A stretch of 64,000 bases of DNA from a bacterium (GTDB taxonomy: Bacteria; Bdellovibrionota_C; UBA2361; RFPC01), in assembly GCA_030428205.1 (NCBI GenBank), contig JAUIBK010000005.1, positions 1 to 64,000 of the forward strand, read 5' to 3'. Below are positions 54,588-64,000 of this stretch, one piece after another (the stretch's first letter is position 1; each line of letters begins with the position of its first letter). Made by a program: the position numbers and the translations under genes. Under the pieces are notes generated by a model, which was not told the DNA's origin, made no database searches, and saw nothing but the letters and a program-made list of their open reading frames with translations.

Positions 54588-56066
54588 TCACTCAATAGAG
54601 TTCTTGACCTTCCTCATAATGAATTCAGCAATCGCCTTAGGACTTTGCTCGCTATCGATACTGTACCAAGTGCATTCGGGCTGTTCTTTCTCTAGCTGCT
54701 GTTCTAGAACGTCTGGTGTTGCATCTGAAACATCACTCTTTCTCTCTGAGACCCTACGCTCAAGAGTCTCTTTGGGGGCTTCGAGCCAGAAGCCGTGAAA
54801 TGACGCGTTGTGGTCTTTTGCAAAGTCTTCTGCTTGTTCGCGGTATTCATGTTCGAGGTGCGTTGCATCAAAGATTACGGAATAACCAGCAGTAAGCGCG
54901 TGCTCAGCTCTCTTAAGCATTTCATTATAGGTCCTCTGGGACATCTCAGGTGTGTAAAGAGACGATCCTCCTCGCTGCAAGAGAGGAACCCCACCAAGAT
55001 GTTTTCGAATAGCGTCAGATCGCAAGATGATGCATCGACACAGTGTTGCAATAGCTTTTGCTATAGTTGATTTTCCTGAACCAGACGGGCCACCGAGAGC
55101 GATGATGTTGGGCTCTGGCAGAGAGAGTTCTGTATGAGCGAGTTCAATATGTGTATTGCATGAGTCCTGATTATCTCTGAGCGAGGCAATTTTAGCGCGT
55201 ACTAATGCACGATATGAGATGTAGAGAGGAAGAAGCTCTAGTCCTTCATAGTCATCGCTGAGCTCTAGGTAGTGGTTGGTTGCACGTGTTGCAAGGTTTG
55301 GCTGGTTCTCATAGAGAAGATCCATAATCAAGAAGGAGATATCCCCCCAACCATCACTTGCGGCGTATTGGTCACCGAATTCAATACCATCGAAGGGGGT
55401 AGGGGTATTGTTATAGAGACAAATGTTTTTAAGGTGTAGATCTCCGTGGAGAAGCTTTACGTGGGTCTTTTGTCGTAATTTGAGAAGTCTTTCGTAACGA
55501 GAGAGCTGAGAGTAGATCTTTTCCTTGCATGGGGAGAGGTACGGAGAGTAGGGAGGCTCTTTCGCTTCTATAATTTCAAAACACTCATCAATAAAGTTAG
55601 TGAGCTGTGAGGCGTCCCAGTACGAAGGAGCTTTTTGAGCCCTCGTATGAAATGTATAGATGGATTCAATAGTTTTTTCGATCATTTCACAGCTTAAGTC
55701 GTTTCTGGCAGCAAGTTCACTAAAGAGAGAGTCCGTAGGGAATTGCTTCATTTTGACGAGAAAATCGGTGACCTCGCCTGAAGTAAACGAATAGGTGTTA
55801 TGCGATTTATAGAGGGGGACAACCTCGAGGTATATTTCTGGCGCAAAGCGTTGATTGAGGTGGAGTTCGCGTTCACAAAAGTGTTGTCTGAGTTTGAGGG
55901 TAGAAAAGTCGAGAAAGGAGAGCTTGACCTCTTTTTTGAGCTTGTAGGCATACTGCCCTGTAAGAAAAATGTGTGAGATGTGAGTTTCAACGTGTTCTAT
56001 CTCTCCTACCTGATGAGGGTAGTTTGCTGGTGAGAGAAGAAACTCGATCAGATCGTGTGGGGTCAT
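54588..56066 (-). CDS. Bifunctional aminoglycoside-phosphotransferase-like / AAA-type kinase protein
   Basis: The 492-residue protein has two parts. The N-terminal half (to about 310) is an APH-like kinase fold with LLHGDLHLKNICL (catalytic Asp) and GIEFGDQYAASDGWGDISFL. The C-terminal half (about 325-492) is a P-loop kinase with GGPSGSGKSTIAKAIA and VIFDATHLE. This fusion (COG2187 plus COG0645 type) is known in many bacteria, but its substrate is unresolved. It is convergent with the tRNA and divergent from the transporter gene. Confidence 0.85.
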   Translation of the reverse strand: MTPHDLIEFLLSPANYPHQVGEIEHVETHISHIFLTGQYAYKLKKEVKLSFLDFSTLKLRQHFCERELHLNQRFAPEIYLEVVPLYKSHNTYSFTSGEVTDFLVKMKQFPTDSLFSELAARNDLSCEMIEKTIESIYTFHTRAQKAPSYWDASQLTNFIDECFEIIEAKEPPYSPYLSPCKEKIYSQLSRYERLLKLRQKTHVKLLHGDLHLKNICLYNNTPTPFDGIEFGDQYAASDGWGDISFLIMDLLYENQPNLATRATNHYLELSDDYEGLELLPLYISYRALVRAKIASLRDNQDSCNTHIELAHTELSLPEPNIIALGGPSGSGKSTIAKAIATLCRCIILRSDAIRKHLGGVPLLQRGGSSLYTPEMSQRTYNEMLKRAEHALTAGYSVIFDATHLEHEYREQAEDFAKDHNASFHGFWLEAPKETLERRVSERKSDVSDATPDVLEQQLEKEQPECTWYSIDSEQSPKAIAEFIMRKVKNSIE

Positions 56067-56161
56067 ACCTATGTGTGTCTTTTACCATGTGCAAAAGGAA
56101 CTGCACATCATAATTTCGAAGAAATCTTGCATCTCAAGGCGTGGTTAACGATAATTTCACT

Positions 56162-57598
56162 ATGCGCACGGTGCTCCTTTTTCTCCTCTTTTTGATTGCT
56201 CCACCAGCTCTTCTCTCAGCAATGTCGATAGAGCCGCTTGCTCCGACGTCTCTCTTTCTCACAATTGTCCTGCTCTGGTTTACTGAACTGATTCCACTTC
56301 CTGTTACTGGACTACTCGTTCCTGTTCTCATTGCCGTGTATGGAATTGTCCCGGTGAAAGAGGCTTTTCAACCTTTTGGTAGTGATATCCTTTTTCTCTT
56401 TATCGGATGTTTCTTACTTGCGCAGTCTATGGCGAAGCACGGGTGGGATAAGAGAATGGCATTCTACATCCTCTCACGTGATATCGGTACGCGCTCAACT
56501 GAGATATTAATTATCATTCTTAGCCTTGTCTGCTGGTCTTTGAGTATGTGGGTCTCAAATACTGCCACCTGTGCGATGATGACCCCAGTCTGTCTTGGAA
56601 TTGCGAGGCTCTATGCAAAGGAAACGGACACCGTGCAGGCAAGAGCGTTTACCTCTCGTATTCTTTTTACCTGTGCCTTTGCCTCTAGCATTGGTGGTAT
56701 TGCTACACCCGTAGGGACTCCTCCTAATCTGATTGCCTTTGAGTTTCTTAAAACACATGGAATTATAATCGGTTTCTTTGATTGGATAGCACTTGCGCTC
56801 CCTCTCTCTTTCGTTATGTTGCTCTGCCTCTATTATCTTCTGCGGTGGAGATATCCTCTGGGCCTTCAAAATATCGCACCCTTGAAAGCTCATTTTCGTG
56901 ACGAGCTACGTGACCTCGGCCCATTGCGTCGAGAAGAGGTGCAGGTAGCTACTGTCTTTTTCCTTGCTGTTTTCTTTTGGATAGCGCCTGGACTTTTACA
57001 CCGTATTGTATCTGATTCCTCGTTCCTTGAGCTGGTTAGCTCTCGAGCTTCAATGAGTGTTGTTGGGATTGTTGCGGGGATTGTTCTTTTTCTCTGTCCC
57101 CGACAGAATTCCAAGCTTATGAATCTTGAGTGGCGCGATGCACAGCAGATTGATTGGGGAACTATTCTTCTCTTTGGCGGAGGGCTTTCGTTGGGAGCTA
57201 TGCTCAATTCTACCGGGCTAGCTCAAACTGTGGGAGAGTATCTTGTTCGACCTGAGCTTGGGTTTTTGGGGGTGTTACTCACGGTTGTTGTATTGGGAGT
57301 TCTGATCTCAGAATTTGCTTCGAATACAGCTTCAGCTTCAATTCTTCTGCCCATGGTTCTTAGCGTTCTCATTGCGTCAGGAACTGAGCAGTCTTTACTT
57401 GTTTCGGTGGTGGTGGCAGGAACCCTCGGAGCAAGCTTCGGGTTTATGCTTCCAGTCTCTACACCGCCAAACGCAATTATTTACGGTACTGGGGAGCTCA
57501 CTGTGCGTGAGATGATACGCGCAGGTGTACTGTTCGATCTCTTAGGGATCTTTATTATTGTTGTCGGAGCTTTGTTTGTTTTTCCTTTTGTACTTTAA
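56162..57598 (+). CDS. SLC13/DASS-type anion transporter
   Basis: The 478-residue membrane protein (start ATG 56162; a GTG at 56141 is possible) has about eleven to twelve hydrophobic segments. It carries the two SNT-type motifs of the divalent anion:Na+ symporter family, VSNTATCAMM and ASNTASASILLP, each followed by a TPPN (TPVGTPPNLIAFE and VSTPPNAIIYG). These bind dicarboxylate, tricarboxylate or sulfate with Na+. Given the TCA block elsewhere, a dicarboxylate such as succinate is a reasonable guess but not proven. Its end overlaps the convergent gene by four bases. Confidence 0.87.
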   Translation: MRTVLLFLLFLIAPPALLSAMSIEPLAPTSLFLTIVLLWFTELIPLPVTGLLVPVLIAVYGIVPVKEAFQPFGSDILFLFIGCFLLAQSMAKHGWDKRMAFYILSRDIGTRSTEILIIILSLVCWSLSMWVSNTATCAMMTPVCLGIARLYAKETDTVQARAFTSRILFTCAFASSIGGIATPVGTPPNLIAFEFLKTHGIIIGFFDWIALALPLSFVMLLCLYYLLRWRYPLGLQNIAPLKAHFRDELRDLGPLRREEVQVATVFFLAVFFWIAPGLLHRIVSDSSFLELVSSRASMSVVGIVAGIVLFLCPRQNSKLMNLEWRDAQQIDWGTILLFGGGLSLGAMLNSTGLAQTVGEYLVRPELGFLGVLLTVVVLGVLISEFASNTASASILLPMVLSVLIASGTEQSLLVSVVVAGTLGASFGFMLPVSTPPNAIIYGTGELTVREMIRAGVLFDLLGIFIIVVGALFVFPFVL

Positions 57599-58098
57599 AA
57601 GAAATTTCCGCCACCTTGGCGCTCTTGAAGTTCTTCCTGACATTGAGTTTGAAGAGCGTCGAGATCGTCTTCAAGTTGATCGAGCACGCCTTGGATTTTG
57701 AGAAAGCTCTCGAGCTCTTCACGGTCAATTCCAACGATATTTGGGTGCTCTGATTCGTAGTTAAAAAACTGAAGATCTGAGATCTTAATCACGCAAGCAT
57801 CATCGAGGTAGCACTGCAAAGTACAGTTCTCAAGGAGTAGGTGTCTGTCGTCCAGATAGTCACTGAGCTTGTCGTCAGAAACAGCAGAGTCAAATCGGTT
57901 TCTAAAATTTGGACCAATGAGTCTCCATTTAAGCGATGTACTTACTCTTTCAAGCCACTGAGATTGAGGTGATTTCTGTTCTCGCACGATTAATTCTCCC
58001 AAAATGTTGCACTTACACGCCCTGCCAGCTCTGTTTGGCCACGAAAGGTCGGTGCTTCCAAAATATGTATCGGCACAACTGGCAATTGAGTAAATCAT
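57595..58098 (-). CDS. Hypothetical protein with acidic C-terminal coiled coil
   Basis: The ATG at 58098 (GGAAG just upstream) gives 167 residues; the frame continues upstream to 58179 without a better start. Cysteines occur at SCADT, RACKCN, ENCTLQC and DDACV, and the C-terminal stretch (LESFLKIQGVLDQLEDDLDALQTQCQEELQERQ) is a probable coiled coil ending in a GGGNFF tail. No family is recognised. Its 3' end overlaps the transporter gene's by four bases. Confidence 0.5.
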   Translation of the reverse strand: MIYSIASCADTYFGSTDLSWPNRAGRACKCNILGELIVREQKSPQSQWLERVSTSLKWRLIGPNFRNRFDSAVSDDKLSDYLDDRHLLLENCTLQCYLDDACVIKISDLQFFNYESEHPNIVGIDREELESFLKIQGVLDQLEDDLDALQTQCQEELQERQGGGNFF

Positions 58099-58253
58099 TC
58101 TTCCAATATTTATGTGAAGTGCTCGAAAACTGGTTAATATGTGTAAGTACAGTAGGTTATGGCTGGTTGTGATATTCAATAATTTGCCCCCCTTTAAATC
58201 ACACCGCTTGATGATTAGATAGTCTATAGAGAGTTGGAGCGACGAAGCTGACT

Positions 58254-59273
58254 ATGAAATACGAAGATTACTATAAGACATTAGGGGTGGAGAGAACGGC
58301 GACGGGGGAAGAGCTACAGAAAGCCTACCGAAAACTTGCTCGCAAATATCATCCAGATCTGAATAAAGCTCCTGAGGCAGAGGAAAAATTTAAGGCTATT
58401 AATGAAGCGTATGAAGTTCTGAGTGATACCGAAAAGCGGAGCCAGTACGATGCGCTTGGAAGCAACTGGCGAGCTGGCCAAGACTTTCAACCACCTCCAG
58501 ATTGGGAGCAGATGTTCCAAAGAGCCCACTTTGGTGGGGGAAGTTTTCAGGGGCAGGGCGCTGAACAATTCTCCTTTGAGGGGGCTGGTGCGTTTAGTGA
58601 TTTCTTTCAAACGCTATTTGGTGGTGGTGCAGGTGGCCACGCGGCCTCATTCGTAGATCCGTTCGGAGGGGGCTTTCATACGGGGGCGAGTGGTCGAACC
58701 CGTCCTGAAAAGCGTAAAGGCCGAGATCTTGAAGCTCGGCTTGAAATCACGCTTGAGGAGGCTTTTCACGGAGCTAAAAAAGACCTCTCTTTTGAGCTTC
58801 TCAGTAGCAGCCCTTCAGGAGAGCGACACTCCGAGATGAAGAATTATTCGGTAAAGATTCCTGCAGGTACAAAGAATGGAACCCGAATTCGGCTTTCGGG
58901 TCAAGGGGGAGCTGGAGTTGGCGGCGGACCAAGTGGAGATTTGCATCTCCGTGTAGAGATTGCCCGTCACCCACGCTTTAAGCTCGATGAATATAACCTT
59001 GTGGCAACTCTTCCACTTACTCCTTGGGAAGCTGCTTTAGGTGCAAGTGTGAACATACCGACACTTGATGGGACCGTACGAGTAACCATCCCACCTGGCG
59101 CTCAATCAGGACAAAAGCTCCGTGTAAAAAACAAGGGGCTACCTGCAAAGAAGGGCGAAAGAGGAAATCTCTATCTTGAGTTAAAGATTGTTGTACCTGA
59201 GAAATTGACTGAAGGAGAGCGAGAAACGTTTGAGAGACTCAAAGATATTTCGACCTTTGATCCTCGAAAATAA
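58254..59273 (+). CDS. cbpA: DnaJ-family co-chaperone (CbpA-like, no zinc finger)
   Basis: The 339-residue protein has a J domain (residues 1-70) with HPD at 33-35, a Gly/Phe-rich linker (about 90-155, [21 protein letters not shown]) and two C-terminal beta domains (from about 165). The CxxCxGxG zinc repeats of canonical DnaJ are missing, making this a type II (CbpA-like) J protein. It stimulates Hsp70 ATPase. The clpB gene follows in 43 bases, a chaperone pairing consistent with the disaggregase pathway. Confidence 0.9.
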   Translation: MKYEDYYKTLGVERTATGEELQKAYRKLARKYHPDLNKAPEAEEKFKAINEAYEVLSDTEKRSQYDALGSNWRAGQDFQPPPDWEQMFQRAHFGGGSFQGQGAEQFSFEGAGAFSDFFQTLFGGGAGGHAASFVDPFGGGFHTGASGRTRPEKRKGRDLEARLEITLEEAFHGAKKDLSFELLSSSPSGERHSEMKNYSVKIPAGTKNGTRIRLSGQGGAGVGGGPSGDLHLRVEIARHPRFKLDEYNLVATLPLTPWEAALGASVNIPTLDGTVRVTIPPGAQSGQKLRVKNKGLPAKKGERGNLYLELKIVVPEKLTEGERETFERLKDISTFDPRK

Positions 59274-59316
59274 CTTTAACGTCGCAATATTAGGAATTCG
59301 TGATTAGGGGAATGTT

Positions 59317-61956
59317 ATGGATACAAGTAAACTCACAGCCAAATCACAAGAAGCTCTACAGGCAGCACAGATGGAGGCTGCTAAACGTGGGCATCAAGAG
59401 ATTGACATATTACACCTACTCCACGCACTCGTTTCACAATCTGAGGGGATTGTATCGCGGCTGCTAGAAAAGTGTGCGGTTGAGCAGAGCAATTTTCTTG
59501 CTACCATAGTTGAACATCTCAACAAAAAACCATCTGTATCCGGACCTGGGGCAGAGCAGGGAAAGGTTTATCTGAGCCAAGCCCTCGGTCAGCTCTGGGC
59601 TGCTGCTGAACAAGAGGCAAAACAGCTTCAAGACGACTTTATTTCGGTTGAACATTTTTTCCTTGCGCTTGTTTCTGATAAGAAAAATAGCGAAATCAAA
59701 TCGATTTTCGATAAGCACAAACTTTCACGTGAAGGTGTTCTCAAAGCTCTCAGTGAAGTTCGAGGCAATCAACGTGTCACAAGTGCCAATCCTGAGGCTA
59801 CGTACGAAGCACTCTCTCGCTACGGGCGAGATCTCGTTGAAGAGGCTCGTGGTGGGGATGTTGACCCAGTCATCGGTCGAGATACTGAGATACGACGCGC
59901 AATTCGTATACTTTCACGTAAGACAAAAAACAATCCGGTACTTATTGGTGAGCCGGGTGTTGGAAAAACGGCAATCGTTGAAGGTCTTGCGCAACGTATT
60001 GTACGAGGAGATGTGCCTGAGGGGCTCAAAAACAAAACCGTTTTTTCTCTTGATATGGGAGCTCTGATAGCAGGTGCAAAATATCGCGGAGAGTTTGAAG
60101 AACGACTCAAAGCTGTGCTTCAAGAGGTCAAGCAGTCTGATGGTGAAATCATACTTTTCATTGACGAACTTCATACGATCGTAGGTGCTGGAAAGACAGA
60201 CGGAGCAATGGATGCAAGTAATCTGCTCAAACCAATGCTTGCGCGTGGAGAACTGCACTGCATCGGTGCAACCACCCTTGATGAGTACCGCCAGTATATC
60301 GAAAAAGACAAAGCACTGGAGCGCCGATTTCAACCAATTATCGTTGACCAGCCAGGCGTTGAGGATACCATCTCTATTCTACGTGGAATTAAAGAGCGAT
60401 TTGAGGTGCACCACGGAGTTCACATTCAAGATAATGCACTTGTTGCTGCTGCGACGCTTTCACACCGATACATTTCCGATCGATTTTTACCAGATAAAGC
60501 CATTGATCTTGTTGATGAAGCCTGTGCGCTTATTCGTACAGAGATTGACTCTATGCCAGCTGAGCTTGATGAGGTTACTCGGCGTGTGATGCAACTTGAG
60601 ATCGAAGAGGCTGCTCTTAAGAAAGAAAAAGATAAAGCATCCAAAGAAAGGCTTACGAGCTTACGAAAAGAACTTACGGGACTCAAAGAGCGAGAGGAAG
60701 AGATGCGCTCTCAGTGGGAGACAGAAAAAGCTGGGATTGGACAATCTCAATCACTTCGTGAGCAAGTTGAGAATGTGCGCAGTCAGATAGAGATAGCAGA
60801 ACGAGAGTACGATCTACAAAAAGCTGCAGAGCTCAAGCACGGAGTCCTGCCAGAGCTCGAAAAGAAGCTCGCTGCTCAGGATTCGAAGACTGAGGAGGGA
60901 GATGAGAATAAGCTCCTGAGAGAGAATGTTACTGAGAATGAGATCGCTGAGATTATCTCTCGCTGGAGTGGAATTCCTGTTACAAAACTTGTTGAAGGTG
61001 AAAAGGAAAAGCTACTGAAACTCGAAAGCATTCTGCACAAACGAGTTATAGGTCAAGATGAGGCGGTGCAGCTTGTTTCAGATGCCGTGTTACGTGCGCG
61101 TGCTGGAATTAACGATCCAAATCGTCCTATTGGCTCATTTATCTTCCTTGGTCCAACTGGAGTAGGGAAAACGGAGCTTGCTAAGACACTTGCCAATACA
61201 CTTTTTGATTCCTCTGAGAATATTGTTCGAATTGATATGAGCGAGTACATGGAGAAGTTCTCTGTTTCGCGACTGATAGGCGCTCCTCCGGGGTATGTTG
61301 GCTATGAAGAGGGCGGGCAGCTGACTGAGGCTGTTCGTCGAAAGCCTTATTCCGTAGTGCTCTTTGATGAAATTGAAAAAGCACACAATGATGTCTTTAA
61401 TGTACTGCTTCAGATCCTCGATGATGGTCGTGTGACAGACTCACAGGGTCGTACTGTAGATTTCAAGAACACAGTCATCATCATGACCTCAAATATTGGG
61501 TCGCCACACCTGCTGCAAGGCATAGATGGGAGTGGTGAAATTAGAGAATCAGCTCGAGAAGCCGTAATGGGAGAGCTTCGTGGTCACTTTCGCCCAGAGT
61601 TTCTTAACCGTGTTGATGAAGTGGTCCTCTTTAAGCCGCTTCAGCTGCACGAGACAGAAGAGATCGTTTCACTCCTCTTACACGAGGTTGCTAGAAGGCT
61701 TGAGACTCGAGGAGTTTCCCTTGATGTCTCAGAAGATGCGCTTCGCTTTATCGCTGAGTCAGGCTATGATCCAGTCTATGGCGCAAGGCCATTGAAGCGC
61801 TATATCCAGAGACAGCTAGAAACGAAGATTGGTAGAGCTTTGATTGCGGATGAGGCACCTGAAGGGTCTGTTATCTCAGTAGGAGTGGATAACAAAGAGC
61901 TTGTTGTGCAAGTACTTGGAGCAAAGGAGCAGGCGGAAAGAGCAAGGATACACTAG
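59317..61956 (+). CDS. clpB: ATP-dependent chaperone ClpB
   Basis: The 879-residue protein has an N domain with the two Clp_N repeats ([28 protein letters not shown]), NBD1 with [16 protein letters not shown], a middle coiled-coil domain (about 400-545, with long heptads), and NBD2 with [15 protein letters not shown] and the ClpB-type [13 protein letters not shown] pore loop. With Hsp70 and the preceding J protein it rescues aggregated proteins. The middle domain distinguishes it from ClpA or ClpC. Confidence 0.95.
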   Translation: MDTSKLTAKSQEALQAAQMEAAKRGHQEIDILHLLHALVSQSEGIVSRLLEKCAVEQSNFLATIVEHLNKKPSVSGPGAEQGKVYLSQALGQLWAAAEQEAKQLQDDFISVEHFFLALVSDKKNSEIKSIFDKHKLSREGVLKALSEVRGNQRVTSANPEATYEALSRYGRDLVEEARGGDVDPVIGRDTEIRRAIRILSRKTKNNPVLIGEPGVGKTAIVEGLAQRIVRGDVPEGLKNKTVFSLDMGALIAGAKYRGEFEERLKAVLQEVKQSDGEIILFIDELHTIVGAGKTDGAMDASNLLKPMLARGELHCIGATTLDEYRQYIEKDKALERRFQPIIVDQPGVEDTISILRGIKERFEVHHGVHIQDNALVAAATLSHRYISDRFLPDKAIDLVDEACALIRTEIDSMPAELDEVTRRVMQLEIEEAALKKEKDKASKERLTSLRKELTGLKEREEEMRSQWETEKAGIGQSQSLREQVENVRSQIEIAEREYDLQKAAELKHGVLPELEKKLAAQDSKTEEGDENKLLRENVTENEIAEIISRWSGIPVTKLVEGEKEKLLKLESILHKRVIGQDEAVQLVSDAVLRARAGINDPNRPIGSFIFLGPTGVGKTELAKTLANTLFDSSENIVRIDMSEYMEKFSVSRLIGAPPGYVGYEEGGQLTEAVRRKPYSVVLFDEIEKAHNDVFNVLLQILDDGRVTDSQGRTVDFKNTVIIMTSNIGSPHLLQGIDGSGEIRESAREAVMGELRGHFRPEFLNRVDEVVLFKPLQLHETEEIVSLLLHEVARRLETRGVSLDVSEDALRFIAESGYDPVYGARPLKRYIQRQLETKIGRALIADEAPEGSVISVGVDNKELVVQVLGAKEQAERARIH

Positions 61957-62449
61957 AGAAATAGCCACTCGTCTTGATGTTTGGAGCGCTCTCGCCGTTA
62001 TGGGTGCGCTCTTCCTACAGTGATAAGCTTACACTCTCGTGCTTGTAGCATCGAAAATATTGAAACTCTCCAGAACTACGTGTCTGACTGTAAGTTAACT
62101 CGTGATGACGATCGTTATTCTCGAAGAGCTCATTGAGTTGGCTCTGTAGGTTACTTCGGTAGTACCAGAAGGTGAATCGATCTTTGATGCCTTCGCCTCT
62201 ACGCGAATGCGCTTGACCTTGAATTTCTTTGAACATGTCCCTTTACAACCAAATACTGCTAAACGTTCATAGTGACACTACGAAGAGCTCATGATGCCTG
62301 TAAGAGATTTCCCCCAATGGTTTCCCATCGATCTCTTTCATGGGCGTTACGCAAAACGTCACTTTCCTATAAGAGAATCTCGTATGAGGGGATGAGTGCT
62401 TCAAGGAAAGCTATAACCACCTGTAAATACTTCGGAATATCGCTTGTGG
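61957..62449. other. Long intergenic region between clpB and the structured element
   Basis: This stretch of nearly 500 bases has no convincing long gene. A 73-codon minus-strand ORF (62015-62236) is possible. A plus-strand ORF starting at 62272 runs into the structured element and is probably spurious. No terminator with a U-tract was found after clpB. Confidence 0.4.
62015..62236 (-). CDS. Possible small hypothetical protein
   Basis: This 73-residue ORF begins with ATG preceded by AAAGGGA, a short-spaced but plausible ribosome-binding site. The protein is rich in charged and aromatic residues (KDRFTFWYYRSN; SGEFQYFRCYKH). No family is recognised, and it could be chance or a remnant of a longer gene. 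Confidence 0.3.
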   Translation of the reverse strand: MFKEIQGQAHSRRGEGIKDRFTFWYYRSNLQSQLNELFENNDRHHELTYSQTRSSGEFQYFRCYKHESVSLSL

Positions 62450-62646
62450 ATATACCCCGTGAACGTCCGTTTGTCGTACTTCTTGGTCAAAATCTGATCG
62501 ATTTTGGCGATTCTTTCACGGGGTATATTTGTCCTCCCCAGGCCCATATATGGGCCGTGCGGCCTCCCCGAGGAGGCCTCGAAAATGCTTCGCATTTTAT
62601 ACTCAATCAGTTTTGTCTGCGACAAACCTGCGTTCATTGAGTATAT
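62450..62646. repeat. Multi-hairpin structured element, copy 2
   Basis: The 197-bp copy has the same order of stems as copy 1 (27822-28043): ATATACCCCGTG (62450-62461) with CACGGGGTATAT (62517-62528) around a 55-base insert, then the GGCCCATATATGGGCC, GGCCTCC/GGAGGCC, AAAATGC/GCATTTT and ATACTCAAT/ATTGAGTAT stems. The insert differs from copy 1, but its hairpin CAAAATC/GATTTTG keeps the loop (TGATC). It lies 62 bases upstream of acs, so it is in that gene's promoter or leader region. Confidence 0.88.
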
Positions 62647-62708
62647 TTGCTTGTACTCCTCCCCCTTCTCAATGCAACATACCATTTTACCTTTTAAGGC
62701 ATAGTTTT

Positions 62709-64000
62709 ATGAGCGTTCACGATATTGTCTATGAGATCCCTGAGCCCCTTCAGTCAGGCACCTATGTTAATGATACACAGTACAACGAGCTCTATCGCCG
62801 TTCCTTAGACGATGGAGATTCTTTTTGGGAAGAGATGGCCCGTGAATATATCCACTGGAACAAGGAGTGGCATACTGTCTCAAAATGGGATTACGTCAAA
62901 GGTGAGATTGAGTGGTTTGCAGGAGCTGAGCTTAATGTGAGCTACAACTGTATCGATAGACACCTTGCAGTACGTGCAGATAAAACAGCACTTATCTGGG
63001 AAGGCAATGAGCCTGGAGATGTTCAAACGTTTACCTACCGTGAACTCCACGCCCGAGTGTGCAAGGCGGCAAACGTACTTCAGTCTCTTGGAGTGACCAA
63101 AGGAGATCGTGTTGCGCTCTACCTTCCGATGGTTCCTGAGCTCACTTTTTTTATGCTCGCTTGTGCGAGAATCGGGGCTATTCATTCAGTCATTTTTGCT
63201 GGCTTCTCTGCTGAGTCGCTGAGAGATCGAGTTCTCGATGCATCATGCAAGGTGCTTATCACTGCCGATGAGGGTCTACGAGGTTCAAAGACAATTCCAC
63301 TCAAAGCGATTGCTGATGAAGCTGTACGTCAGTGTCCTTGTATTGAAACAGTGCTTGTTGTTCAACGAACAAACGGTAACATTGATTTGGAGCAGGGGCG
63401 TGATGTGCTTGCTGGACCACTGATGGAGCAAGCCTCACCTGAGTGTGAGCCGGTATCGTGCTCCTCGGAGGATCCTCTCTTTATCCTTTATACCTCGGGC
63501 TCAACGGGAAAACCAAAGGGGGTGCTCCATACTCAGGGAGGATACCTTCTCTACACAACGGTTACCCATAAGTATGTTTTTGATTACCGCGAAGATGATG
63601 TTTATTTCTGTGCTGCTGATATTGGATGGATCACAGGCCACTCGTACATTGTGTATGGGCCACTATCAAACGGTGCAACAACAGTCATGTTTGAAAGTAC
63701 ACCGATGTATCCTGATGCTGGAAGGTATTGGGACGTCTGTGAACGCCATAAGGTAAATATTTTTTATACGGCTCCAACGGCACTCCGTTCAATTGAAAAG
63801 CATGGCGATGATTTTCCTGCACAATACGATCTCTCAGCTCTGAGAGTGCTTGGTTCCGTAGGTGAGCCTATAAACGTCGATGCCTGGGAGTGGTATTTTA
63901 AGGTTGTAGGAAGAGAGCAGTGCTCGCTTGTTGATACTTGGTGGCAGACAGAAACGGGAGGGATTCTTCTTACACCACTTCCTGGTGCGACTCGCCTTAA
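62709..64000 (+). CDS. acs: Acetyl-CoA synthetase (3' partial)
   Basis: The ATG at 62709 begins a frame open to the window edge (about 430 codons visible of roughly 650). The product shows the acyl-CoA synthetase N-terminal ACAS domain (residues about 25-80), the AMP-binding P-loop YTSGSTGKPKGVLHT, and DIGWITGHSYIVYGPL and WWQTETGG, which are specific for acetyl-CoA synthetases. It converts acetate, CoA and ATP into acetyl-CoA. The catalytic lysine near the C-terminus lies outside the window. The structured repeat sits immediately upstream. Confidence 0.95.
   Translation, partial: MSVHDIVYEIPEPLQSGTYVNDTQYNELYRRSLDDGDSFWEEMAREYIHWNKEWHTVSKWDYVKGEIEWFAGAELNVSYNCIDRHLAVRADKTALIWEGNEPGDVQTFTYRELHARVCKAANVLQSLGVTKGDRVALYLPMVPELTFFMLACARIGAIHSVIFAGFSAESLRDRVLDASCKVLITADEGLRGSKTIPLKAIADEAVRQCPCIETVLVVQRTNGNIDLEQGRDVLAGPLMEQASPECEPVSCSSEDPLFILYTSGSTGKPKGVLHTQGGYLLYTTVTHKYVFDYREDDVYFCAADIGWITGHSYIVYGPLSNGATTVMFESTPMYPDAGRYWDVCERHKVNIFYTAPTALRSIEKHGDDFPAQYDLSALRVLGSVGEPINVDAWEWYFKVVGREQCSLVDTWWQTETGGILLTPLPGATRL

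Noticed and set aside
62272..62640. 122-codon plus-strand ORF before acs
   Set aside because: It runs into the constant part of the structured element and shows no conserved character outside it.

Overview
The window is a gene-dense stretch of a Gram-negative bacterial chromosome. The evidence is lipopolysaccharide-type glycosyltransferases, an O-antigen-ligase-like protein, lipobox lipoproteins, periplasmic TlpA-like and M23 proteins, and a single-subunit cytochrome b succinate dehydrogenase. GC content is moderate. The b558-type SdhCAB order, the TPR, PD40 and SPFH proteins and the unusual mixture of orphan genes would fit one of the lineages formerly called Deltaproteobacteria, but there is no rRNA or other decisive marker here, so the taxonomic guess is weak. 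Both ends cut through genes: a flippase-like gene at the left edge and acetyl-CoA synthetase at the right edge.

From 1 to 20 kb lies envelope and surface-sugar biosynthesis: flippase, three family-4 glycosyltransferases, asparagine synthase, arylsulfotransferase-like protein and O-antigen ligase. It is interleaved with a nucleoside deoxyribosyltransferase/ribokinase pair, a three-gene operon of unknown exported proteins, a degenerate diadenylate-cyclase-like protein and a lone tyrosine recombinase. From 20 to 29 kb are coaE, an SCP2-domain protein, an aminotransferase, a TPR protein, a methyltransferase paired with a cobyrinate-synthase homologue lacking its catalytic cysteine, a PD40 lipoprotein and a GNAT-like protein.

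From 29 to 43 kb are mainly housekeeping genes (hflX, pepP, a thioesterase, rpmE, a TlpA-like lipoprotein, nadK-recN, an M23 peptidase) with a collagen-like secreted protein and two SPFH proteins. From 43 to 50 kb a co-directional block carries mdh, sdhCAB and sucCD, giving a near-continuous run from succinyl-CoA to succinate, fumarate and (after fumarase, absent here) malate to oxaloacetate. From 50 to 62 kb are a sensor-kinase-like ATPase, an orphan FliG C-terminal-domain protein, corA, tRNA-Met(CAT), a bifunctional phosphotransferase/kinase, an SLC13-type transporter and the chaperone pair cbpA/dnaJ-clpB, followed by acs.

The most unusual content is non-coding. (1) A multi-hairpin element of about 200 bp occurs twice (27822-28043 and 62450-62646). 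It has a 130-bp constant part identical at 129 positions and a first stem that encloses a copy-specific insert whose inner hairpin shows compensatory changes around a kept TRATC loop. (2) A second palindromic family built from GCGAAG units occurs at 10023-10100 and 51666-51721, again with paired changes. (3) A roughly 180-bp imperfect palindrome lies at 52549-52730. (4) A 146-bp unit is tandemly duplicated behind the tRNA gene, each copy ending in the tRNA 3' end and carrying an inverted copy of its T-arm. No CRISPR array, rRNA operon, insertion-sequence transposase or complete prophage was seen.
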